Shown here piece after piece: positions 40,646 to 50,486 of a stretch of 64,000 nucleotides of DNA (the stretch's first letter is position 1; every line of letters begins with the position of its first letter). Where the stretch lies: positions 1,178,001 to 1,242,000 of the forward strand of contig OY723273.1 of assembly GCA_963210315.1 (NCBI GenBank). Direction: 5' to 3'. The position numbers were made by a program, and so were the translations under genes. The notes beneath the pieces are model-generated. The model was not told the DNA's origin. It was given only the letters and a program-made list of their open reading frames with translations, and ran no database searches. The stretch comes from Rhynchopus euleeides (Eukaryota > Euglenozoa > Diplonemea > Diplonemida > Diplonemidae).

Positions 40646-43301
40646 ATGCTCCGCCGGCTGCAGCCTCTGCTGTGCAGCGGGAAGCCGGTGCTTGCCGTGC
40701 TCGATGGCCACAATGTGCAGGTTGTGCCCAACGTGCTGAGTGTCACCATCGAGACATGCGAGCTGCGCTCCTCCGAGGCCGACACACTCCCGCTGCTGCG
40801 CTTGGAGACGCGCGGCATCGGGGGCCGCGAGCTGGTCCTGCTCCGTGCGCGCGACCTGATGCGCCCGCGCGACAACACCATGGTGCTGGGGCTGCTGGAG
40901 AGTGTCTACAAGATGGTGCAGAGCGGCGCCCTGCTGGATGAGAGCGTCGAGATCCCTCTGGAGACCAGCCGCACACAGCAGCGCATGCCGACACGCCGCG
41001 TGGGGGTCGACGGGTTCGACCACCTCCACAGCGAGGCCCCCACGCCTGTGCCGCCCAGCAGCCAGGACATCGACCTCTGGCTGTCCTTCTACGCACACCC
41101 GCAGCACGAAGGCAACCTGTTCTGCCTCTTCATGCATAAAGACACACATGCCCTGCGGCACGCCTTCCAGACACCCCTGAGGGCGACAAACCTGATGTTC
41201 AAACACAACAACTGGAACTGCCTGTCGCCTGCGGCGTACAGGGAGCTCTCGGAGGCGATGCTCCCCACCGCCGCACAGATGGAGTCGAGCGTGATCTGCA
41301 CCGACTCCGCAGAGACGCTGCTGCTCCCCCTGCCGGGTGTGGACATCACAATCCAGGATGGGCGTGTCGCCCTCCGGATCCCCAAGACGGAGACTGCGCA
41401 GCGCACGCTGCAGATGGTGGAGGCTGCATGCGCCGAAGGCGCTGGGGACCGAGGCATCACACTGCTCGCCAGCAGGCATGCCCCCGGCATCAACGGCTTC
41501 CTCTGCTGGGACCCGCGGCGGGAGCTGGACTCCTTCGTCATCTCCGCCGGGGCTGACGAGGTGAACATCAACGAGGTGGCTGCGGAGCAGGCGGGGGCGC
41601 AGCGCCAGCTGCGCATCGGGGCCACCTTCGTGACCCTGGGTGCGCAGGGCGGTTCGGATGAGCCGCGCCTCGCCATGTCGGAGGATGGTGTGGCATACCG
41701 CGGCAGCGACGTGGAGGGCATCCGGGCTGCGCTCTTCGCGCAGCAGCCCATCGACACCGAGGGGTTCTCGCTGGAGTGGGTCGACGCGTCGGATGTTGCG
41801 GAGCCGGCAGACGCTGTGTTCCACAGCGACGAGGTGCTGGATGCGGAGAGCGGCGAGGGCCCCACCATGGAGGAGCTCGAGGAGCAGATCCTGGGGGGGC
41901 AGGCCGGGGGGGATGCGGCGGATGCGGAGCCCATGGATGACTGGCTGGGGTATATCAAGTCGCGCCTGGCGCAGCAGGCGAGCGAGAAGGACACGCGGAG
42001 GAGCAGCCTCAGCAGGGCTGTCCCGGAGCTGACGCATGTGTCGACAACAGTGAGGTCTCTGGAGGATGCGGAGCGCCCCGCACAGGCGCAGCCCGATGCG
42101 GCAGCGCAGCAGCAGGAGCAGAAGCAGGGCCCGGCCTCGTATAAGACACAGCACAGGCCAGTGCAGCCCGAAGGAGCGCAAGTCGAAGAGGTTGCACCCC
42201 CATCAGAGCCCGGTGCAGATGGTGGCAGTGCCGAAGCGGATTTGGAGGAGAGGACCACGGTGGAGCCGCGGATGACGAAGGCTGATTTTGGTGACATGCA
42301 GGAGGACAAGCGTGCGCAGGTATGGGGTGCCGTGTGAGGTGGGGGTGGGGCAGGAGTCACCGTACGGCGGCGCAAAATATGTTGTCATGGAGGTGATTAC
42401 AAGGCTCACTTCCCCCCTTGTCATAGTATATTCGAAACCTCAGGAACGTTAGAATAGGACGGGTCGTCGAATACTTCACTTGGCGTCGGGTGCAGGTGGC
42501 AACTGCACGGTGCGCCCTCGAACTGCGTGCCCTGTCCCTTCGCGCGATACTTCTTCTTGGCCTCGATCCAGTCTGTCTGCTCCTTTGGGAGAGACAATTC
42601 TTCATCGTCTGCAGTGCAGCACTGTCCTGATCGCCCCTGCGAATAGCGCTGTCGAGCTGGTCCAACCTTTGCAGGATGAAGTCCTCCCAACCTCTGTGTC
42701 GGCGGATTCCCACTGAAACATCTCTTCATCAAGAGATGCGTCAGTGGTCCTCCGACGCACATGCCGACGGCCAGTAGGCTGGTACAGTTGTGCCATTTAA
42801 TTTGCAGGGGGGGGGGGTGTTAGCCTGTGGGAGAGTCAGTGAAACACCATCTATGAATGCATAAACATTCAAACCTACGTACAACGATTTACAGGTTTGA
42901 TAGTTAGCATTGACATCCATATTCCTGCCACCTTCCGGGAACAGGCCTTGTAAACCTTATGTGGACACCTGCCACGCACCTTCCCAATGTCCTGACACCC
43001 ACAATGTCATGATAAGGGTGATTACTGTTTCAGCGGTGTTGCGTTTTTGCCGTTCCCACCACATGCCCTCGGTACACAGGACGAAGCTTGGGAGCCGTAT
43101 GTCATCCGCCTGGCGACGGTGCTGTCGGTGGTGTTTGCTCACTGCGGCAAGCGGATCCGCCCCACTAAGGGCAAGGAGGAGCCGGGGTCTGTGACGGTGG
43201 AGGTGGTCCCGAACGCAGCAGGGAGTGTCGACCTGAAGGCCCACGTGCATCCGGAGTGTGGGATTGAGTTGATCCCCAAGGTATGTTGTAGTGATGCAGA
43301 G

Positions 43302-43338
<37 letters not shown>

Positions 43339-43772
43339 CAAACAGTTGCTGGTATCGGCATAGTCAGATGCAACCCGAGCGGCACCCCCCATTCCCCCGT
43401 GTTGAGTGACGTGTGTCCGATAGTGGTCTAACAGGGCTGACAACAGGGTTACTGTCAGTGTCAAAAAGATAGTAGACATCGCTTGGGCAACAAATACAAC
43501 ATCCTCATCAGGCTGCGGAGTGGTTTTGTTTTGTCCAGATTTGGCGCACAAACAACAGCCTTATCTATTTCGAACAGCTGGCAAACTCACAAGTGAGGGT
43601 GGCCTGTGATGTGGTTTCCTGCTTGCTGACCATTGTCTGCCTGCTGCGCCCACTACCACCACCCGGCCACCCCAACCACACACAGGGGATCGAGATCCTT
43701 GAGGAGCGCCTGAACAAGCACTGCAGGCAGGTGCCGCACGTCATGCCGGTGCGTGTGACATTCTCGGTGTAA
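40646..43772 (+). CDS. 671-aa protein of unknown function (probably four exons)
   Basis: Proposed exons: 40,646-42,319, 43,080-43,280, 43,539-43,592 and 43,686-43,772, all joined in phase 0, with donors GTATGG, GTATGT and GTGAGG and CAG acceptors. The first exon alone encodes 558 aa from MLRRLQPLLCSGKP. Residues 1-400 look folded (beta-rich; ETRGIGGRELVLLRARDLMR, FYAHPQHEGNLFCLFMHKD). Residues 420-550 are acidic and Gln/Ala-rich and probably disordered. The downstream exons encode DEAWEPYVIRLATVLSV, IWRTNNSLIYFEQ and a terminus ending VRVTFSV. I recognise no family. If the 760-base first intron is wrong, the gene ends in frame at 42,337 (566 aa) and the later exons belong elsewhere; they have no start codon of their own nearby. 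Confidence 0.6.
42421..42796 (-). pseudogene. possible frame-disrupted antisense fragment inside the intron
   Basis: Within the proposed first intron of the preceding gene, the minus strand reads protein-like sequence that hops between frames: MAQLYQPTGRRHVRRR at the start, then EDFILQRLDQLDSAIRRGD, then EELSLPKEQTDWIEAKKKYR. The composition resembles real coding sequence, but no single frame carries it, so it may be a decayed insertion. A G-run (about 42,808-42,818) lies just outside. No homology is recognised. Confidence 0.3.
43308..43336. repeat. (GA)n microsatellite
   Basis: About 14 GA dinucleotides in the second intron of the 40,646 gene. Confidence 0.9.
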
Positions 43773-44585
43773 AAGCCACCCGCGATTGGCCTGAGTAGTC
43801 CCGTTGGTGTTTGGTGGCCTGCAGCCACATTGCCCCTGATGCAAGAAAGGGGGGGAGGGGGGGGGGGTTCCTCCCGAAGCTGTTATCTCATTGTCTCTGC
43901 TGTATTGCGCCACCCGTCTTTCGTTTCCCATTCAGTAAACTTGTTTAAGCACCTTCGGTGCGACTAGGGAGTCAAGGGAGGACTACAGAAGACGACTTCC
44001 CTGTGCGTATTTGTTTTTCTACCACTTGCAGCAACAGTTTTCTTGCAAGGTTGGAAGGGGGGCGAACGGAACAAACACCACCCTTCATCAGGCCAACGAG
44101 TGGTGTTTTGCTCCCTGCCTTCGCCCCTCCGTACGTCAGCTTTTGCACTGAACGGTGCCTAATGCAACGGAAAAGCGGTGGCTGAGTCACCCCCATCTCC
44201 CACGAGACGCGTTTTTGATATTGATGTTTTGTGTCTTATGTCCGACCGAAGACTCCCTGATTGTCGCAACACCCCACACCCACACCCCCTATTCTGTGGT
44301 TGGCCTTCAGAAGCTTTGGGACAGTCGGAGTCCGGGGGGGCGGGGGATCACACGCACAAACATAAGGTGCCTGACTGCGTCCACCGTCTTGCACATCATT
44401 CCATCTAGCATTCACACCCTTCCATCCAGGCGTGGCTTTACACCTGCCGCCCCTACAGCCGCATCTTGTTTTGCGCTCCAACCCCCCCCCCCCCCCCCCA
44501 CACGCATCTCCGCTGCGTTTCCTTGCGTGGCGTGTTGTGCGACCCGTACGTTGAATAGACAAGAGACAGACCCGAGCCCGCTCCT
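43773..44585. other. intergenic region, 0.8 kb
   Basis: No credible gene. A G-run at about 43,850-43,867 and a C-run at about 44,484-44,499. ACCACCCTTCATCAGGCC and the surrounding sequence resemble dispersed segments elsewhere in the window. Confidence 0.5.
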
Positions 44586-46801
44586 ATGTTCAAAAGATTT
44601 CTCCCTCTGTTGGCAGGCACCGGTGCCAGCAACTCTATCACTGTGCGGTTGAAGGTATGCACAAGGGGCTGCGAGGGTTGGGGCTGCCGCAAGCAGGGTG
44701 CAGGTGCGCAGCAGAGCTTGCGCTGTGCTGTGAACACATCCCCTCTGTATATTCGAGATATCGGCCTGTGTGTTTTGCGATGGCTGATTGGCATTGTTTG
44801 GCTCGCATTCAAACCCCCCCTCCTCACGACAGCTCGACCACTCTCCCGGGACTCTGTCGCGTGTGCTGTCTGAGGTCGGAGGTGCTGGGGGCAATGTGGG
44901 GGCAATTGACATCGTGCGGCACGGCCAGGGCCACCTCGTTCGTGACATCACCATCGACACGCGGTCCGTGCAGCACCAGCACGAGATCCTGAGGTATGCA
45001 CCAGGGGGACAGGCAGGATTCGGGCATAGTGTTTGTGTTGATGTATGGAGCCGTGACGACCCAGATCGAAGGGGTGTGGGTGCATTGCCGGTGTGCTTCT
45101 TTATAGCTTAGGTGAACCGCCGCCACCACCACCCACAACACCACAGCAAGCTGCACTGCGTTGACGGCGTGAAGGTGCAGCAGTGGAGCGACCGCACCTT
45201 CCTGATGCACCTGGGTGGGAAGATCCAGACGGGCGTGAAGTATGATCCGACCTGTTAACGACGCCTTTTTGTGCCAACTCCTTTCTCCGGTTGCCCACCC
45301 TGAACAGGCCCCAAGGTTCTGTGCATGGCATTCCACCCCCCAACAAGTCTGCCTCCGTGTGGCTCGACTGGGCCAAAGGCGCCACCCCCCCAAGTGAGCC
45401 CGCTGAAGCCAAGTCATATATGCGCCTACCGCCACCACCATCGCCATCCCTTCTTCCTGCTCTCTCTGCACTTGGCATACACCCCGTCCTCTCCATGCAG
45501 GTTCCCTGTGAAGACGCGCGATGACCTCTCGATGGCTTACACCCCAGGCGTGGCGCGTGTGTGCATGGCTATCCATGAGAACCCTGAGAAGGCGCGCAAC
45601 CTTACGATCAAGAAGAACACAGTGGCGGTTGTGAGCGACGGCACTGCAGTTCTTGGCCTTGGTGACATCGGCCCCTCCGCCGCGATGCCTGTGATGGAGG
45701 GCAAGGCGATGCTTTTCAAAGTATGCACCGATATATCGAGGCGTGGCGATGCAGAACATCACGGGCGTGATCCTCCGCCACCCATTCGTGTCGCATGAGG
45801 GACATGCAATGTGCCTGCCTGGTTGGCTGTCCCATCCCTATCCCCACCCCACCCCACCCCCACAGGAATTCGCCAACGTCGACGCATTCCCCATCTGCCT
45901 CAACACCACGGACACCGAGGAGATCATCCAGACGGTGAAGCACCTGTCCCCCACCTTCGGTGGGGTCAACCTCGAGGACATCTCTGCCCCGCGGTGCTTT
46001 GTCATCGAGCAGCGCTTGAAGGATGAGCTGGACATCCCGGTGTTCCACGACGACCAGCACGGGACTGCTGTGGTGCTCACCGCCGCCCTCATCAACGCTC
46101 TGAAGCTCGTCCCCAAGGCACCGGAAGACCTCAAGGTGGTTGTGGTCGGCGTCGGTGCTGCGGGCACCGCATGCACCAACATGATGCTCAACCTGGGCGT
46201 CGTCAACGTCATTGGTGTGGACCGCATGGGTGCCCTCCACTCCGACCGCACGGACCTCGACGAGGCGAAGATGATCTATGCCCAGAACACCAACCCCGCC
46301 AAGGAGGAGGGGACGCTGGAGGATGTCATCAAGGGTGCCGACCTGTTTGTGGGGCTCAGCGGCCCCAACGTGCTGTCGAAGGAGGATGTGGAGAAGATGG
46401 CGCCGAACCCCATCGTGTTTGCGATGTCCAACCCCGAACCGGAGATTATGCCGCAGGAGGCGATCGATGCTGGGGCGGCGATTGTGGCGACCGGGCGGTC
46501 CGACTTCCCCAACCAGGTGAACAACGTGCTGTGCTTCCCCGGGCTGTTCCGTGGTGCTCTCGACGTCGCTGCGAGCCATATCAACGAGGAGATGAAGATG
46601 GCTGCTGCACAGGCCATCGCCGACACCATCCCTGAGGAGGTCATCTGCCCCGACTACATCATCCCCTCCGTGTTCGACCGTGACGTTGCAAAGAACGTTG
46701 CAAAGGCAGTTGCCACCGCAGCCCGCCAGACAGGCGTTGCCAGGATGGGTGGCGAGTACGAAGTTGGCCCCCGTGGTTCGATCCGGGAGCTGAAGTATTA
46801 A
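44586..46801 (+). CDS. malic enzyme, bacterial type with N-terminal ACT domain
   Basis: Five exons: 44,586-44,654, 44,833-44,993, 45,147-45,239, 45,501-45,720 and 45,866-46,801. All donors are GTATG(A/C) and the joins restore one frame of 492 aa. The N-terminus [20 protein letters not shown] could be a short mitochondrial or MRO presequence. An ACT domain follows (about 23-85: [36 protein letters not shown]), as in bacterial ACT-containing malic enzymes. The catalytic core has [57 protein letters not shown] (metal and malate site), and a Rossmann motif [13 protein letters not shown], ending [20 protein letters not shown]. It decarboxylates malate to pyruvate with NAD(P)+. Cofactor preference is not decided here. 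The bacterial architecture in a spliced gene suggests old lateral or endosymbiotic acquisition. Confidence 0.95.
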
Positions 46802-49132
46802 ATGTGCTGTTTTGGTGGGTTGTGGGGGGGGCGTGGGTTTGGCGGATTTGAGGGGTGGGTATAGCCGACCCCTCTCCCTTTGGAGCAAAAAAAAGTTTCA
46901 AAAAAAAGAAGAAGAAGACGTGGTCGCGGGAGGTGGGTGCTGCTGCCCCACTTTGCTGCGGGCACGTTTCCCCCAAAGGGAGTTCGGAAGAATAAGGAAC
47001 GCTGGCATCGGGGAGGGGGGTTTGGGGGGGTTGCTGGTGGGAAACATACACCAACGGGGACCTCTGCGAGGGCCGCACCGCCCCTCTGGGAATGCCATAT
47101 CCGCTACAGCCTAGCAGTCTCGCAGTCTCGCCAGTGCAGCTGAATTGCAAGCAGGCGGTTGGCTGTCGTTACCAACAAAGCAATGTTATATGAAAGCGGG
47201 ATGACCCCCCTCCGTCGCCTCGACTTGCTCCATTCTAGCTAGCTTTTGTAGAGTTTTTTTTAAGGGCAGGCTAACCCCCCTCCCTGCGGGTAGGGGGGTT
47301 TTTTTTAGTGTGCAAAACAAACAGCCGGCGGAAAAAATTGGGTGGGTGGGATGAGTGGGCGTCGCTTATCCGCCTTATATCATCTGGCCAGTCGTAAACC
47401 TAGCTTCGTGGTGTCGTGGTGTGTTGCTTGGAGTGAATAATGAGAATGTCGCGCCCTTCTATGCAAATCCGGCCCGTCCCCTTGTCCAGGGAGCATATGC
47501 GGCACGCTGACATTCCTCCTTACACAACGTCTTGCACGTTTTTTTTTGGTGTGCATATTTTTCTTTGCCAGGACAGCTAACTTTTTCCTATTCCGTCCGT
47601 CGCGAGAGAAAAAAATCAAATGCCAAGGGAAAACCAGCGCCAAAAAAAACCCTGCTCTCTCTCTTTTTGGAAACCTTGGAACGTTATAAACCTTTTGAGC
47701 TGTTCGCAGTGTGCAAACTGTCGGTGTGGTGCTCTCTGATTGATGGCATGTCCACATCCTTTGTCCCCAGTGCGAAAGTCGTTCGTTGAGGCCGTCGATA
47801 TAGGGCGGGGAATATGTGCAAAAAAAATAAATTGGATGAATCGAGCCATGTGCGGGTGCAGGTCATTTTGATGGATCCCCTTTTCCTTCCAGCGTAATGG
47901 ATACGTCCCAATGCCAGCAACGTACATATTGAAAATATTCATGAATGTGTGGTACCTCTGGTCCACCAAAAGGCCGTTGGCCGGAGTAACAAAACGAGAG
48001 GTAACAACGAAACCAAATGCCACCCGCTCCCTCCTCCCTCCTCCCTCCCTCAGCCCCTCTCTCCCCCTGCCCCTGCCCCGCAAAGAAATGAAAATTCAGT
48101 TTGCCTATGCCTTCGTGCTGCGCACACGTCACACCACATACACTCAACGCCCTTCAGCAGCGCGTTTCGTTTTCGTGGTCACACAGGAAGAGTAGCGCAA
48201 CACGGCAGCCAGATGGGACAGAGGGAAGGGGGGTGAGCTAGAGGCGACCGTAGAGTTTGATAGGGTCAGCTGTGGACAAAAAAGCATGGCGGAGGGGGGG
48301 TACACTGGCTTTGTTTTGCAGGCTGGGCTGTTCTTTTTGGCATGCAACAAATGAATCCCCCCCCCCCCTCCCCGCCAAAAAAAACGCTCATTCAGATGGG
48401 CCGAGCACGACAATGTCATCCGCATGCTACATACACAGAGCGTTGTACCGTTATCTACAGCGTTACACCGCTCTCTGTATATGTCTTCTCTACGGTGCCC
48501 AAAAAAATGCCGAGGGCGAAGGCCACCTACATATGAGAGGTGTGCTCTCCCTGAAAAGGATCTCCTCTGACGGTCTCACCTGCCCTTCCTTCCCCTCCTG
48601 GCGATCGTGAATGAATCGAAGAGTCTGTCAGCCATGAGTCGCCGTCCCTGTGCTATATGCAACCAGGGTGGGTGGGAAATAAATGTGGCTTTTGCGCTGC
48701 CTCTTTCAGAGGATTCTGCGAGGCACACCCTCCTCCCGACGCCGTCTCCTGGTGGGCACCCAATGAATTGTGTTGACACGCTGAACGTTTTTATTCTGGT
48801 TTGTTCGGCGTAGCCAACTGGGATACCCTGTGCCTTGAGCTGGGATCTTGCGAACCCCCCCCCCCCCACTTCACACCGCTTCCTCAGACAGTAGAAGGGG
48901 TGGTCTGCGTTCCAACAAAACAACTTTTACTAGTTACGAGCGACGAAGCGTAGCGAAGTCGCGAAGTAACGAAGGAAATCGTACGACTGAAGCTTTATAA
49001 GGATCACCTTCATGCCACTTCACAGGGGCTTACACAGCCTTTGACACAGGAGTGTGCGCTCAACAAAAAGTAGCCCGGATCTGCCTTTTTGCAGTTGCTG
49101 GGCAGGGTGTTTCTCTTATTATAGCGAAAGGA
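46802..49132. other. gene-free region, 2.3 kb
   Basis: No credible gene. Features seen: a T/A-rich hairpin at about 47,276-47,310 (AACCCCCCTCCC against GGGTAGGGGGGTT), a C-run near 48,357-48,370 followed by CGCCAAAAAAAACG, and C-run 48,856-48,868. A dispersed segment with GGCGTAGCCAACTGGG starts at about 48,807, and 48,935-49,080 resembles the interior of the CCGTAAACGG element (GAAATCGTACGACTGAAGCT). Confidence 0.55.
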
Positions 49133-49269
49133 GTAAAGGGGTGTTCCGTCGGATGTTTACGTTTTACAATATTAACCTCTGTGTATTATTTACCTTTTTA
49201 AGGTGCAACAAAGGACTTATTTACATTTCGTCTATTATTTACCTATTGTCTGGGCATTTAATTAATTTT

Positions 49270-49325
49270 CTGCCCCCCCCCCCCTCCGACCCCCCTGGGG
49301 GGGTCGGAGGGGGGGGGGTTACAAC
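49270..49325. repeat. hairpin of CCCCTCCGACCCCC and its inverse
   Basis: C-run, then CCTCCGACCCCCCTGG and the inverse GGGGGTCGGAGGGGGG: a nearly perfect GC-rich palindrome of about 45 bases using the GGGGTCGGA word also seen at 36,720-36,985. Confidence 0.8.
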
Positions 49326-49619
49326 CAACAAGTTTACCCACCTACCCTCCTCTCGCCGACATGAACGCCACGGCGCTTGCAGAGCTGAAACGTCAGTGGA
49401 CGAGGAGCGACAGGGGCGCGAACCCGCGAGGACGTTGTTGGGATCGACGAGGCGAGCGCGCCGAGCTTGGACTTGTCCGTTGAAAGGTTCAGTGACACCG
49501 ACACGGGCAGCGTTAGAGAGGAGGTTCAGGAACCAACCCCCTCTCCAAGCCCCCTCCCCCCCGCCCGGCTGCCAAGTATTATTTACCTATTGCATTTTAA
49601 AAAGCCAAACATCATATTA

Positions 49620-50426
49620 CCGTAAACGGAAATATTGTGGACCGTAATAAAGGTGAACCGTACTATAGGTGGACCGTAAAAAAGATGGAACAAATGGGAT
49701 TTTTCCGGAACTTGGAACATTTTTACGGTCCACCTATTTTACGGTTGGGATAGTGGACTTGGCGGTTTTTTTACGAGTTCCTTCGTGACGAAGTCGCGAA
49801 GGAACCAAGGAAATCGTACGACTGAAGCTGCAGGATTAACACCACAGCCTCAGCACAGAGTGTGCGCTCACCATCGTCCGGGAACTGTTCTCCCACAGTT
49901 ACTGCAGGGTGTACTACACTAAAGGAGTACGATTTCCCTGAATTTTCCGGGCACTGATTCACGAATTTACATCTGGAGGGAGCCCGGTGGTCTCAGCTTC
50001 TGTCTGCGCGCCCTGCCGTACTGTGGCTGCTTTTGTGGGCTCGTGCATCAGGTTCTACTTTTACTTCTACCGGAACGCTCCTTGCATGGTACTACACTTC
50101 TCGAGGTGTGGTGGTGGGTGAGTCTCGAGGTGAGTGGTGGTGATCGTGCCCTTTCCACACGCAGGGAGGACTTGCTTCTCTTGCTGGTGTTGGTTGCGGT
50201 GGTGGAGGGAGGGTCCAAAGCTGGGAGGTCGGGAGGCCTACGTGCGGGAGTCTGCGGCGTGGAGGCCGCAGTCCGCGCCCCGCAACCCACCAGCCCGCGG
50301 GCGAAAATCGCATTGTCTTTTCCATATGCAGTCCCAATAAATAGTGGACCGTAAAAAAGATGGAACGTTTGGCCTTTTTTTGGGAACTTGGAACATTTTT
50401 ACGGTCCACCCTTTTTCCGTTTACGG
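49620..50426. mobile_element. CCGTAAACGG element, complete copy (807 bp)
   Basis: Complete element with terminal CCGTAAACGG and CCGTTTACGG, flanked by TA on both sides (49,618-49,619 and 50,427-50,428). Subterminal words GGACCGTAA/TTACGGTCC repeat near both ends. From 49,674 on it is nearly identical to bases 1-756 of the window. The interior includes a segment shared with 48,935-49,080. No transposase frame is present, so it is probably a non-autonomous TA-target element. Confidence 0.88.
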
Positions 50427-50486
50427 TATTTACTTTTCGTTTAATATTGACTCTTCTTCTATTTGTTTACATTTTGTCTATTATTT

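Noticed and set aside
45308..45500. Additional malic-enzyme exon (frame with [13 protein letters not shown])
   Set aside because: Joining 45,239 directly to 45,501 restores the family's continuous GGKI...[11 protein letters not shown] sequence, so this stretch is intron.
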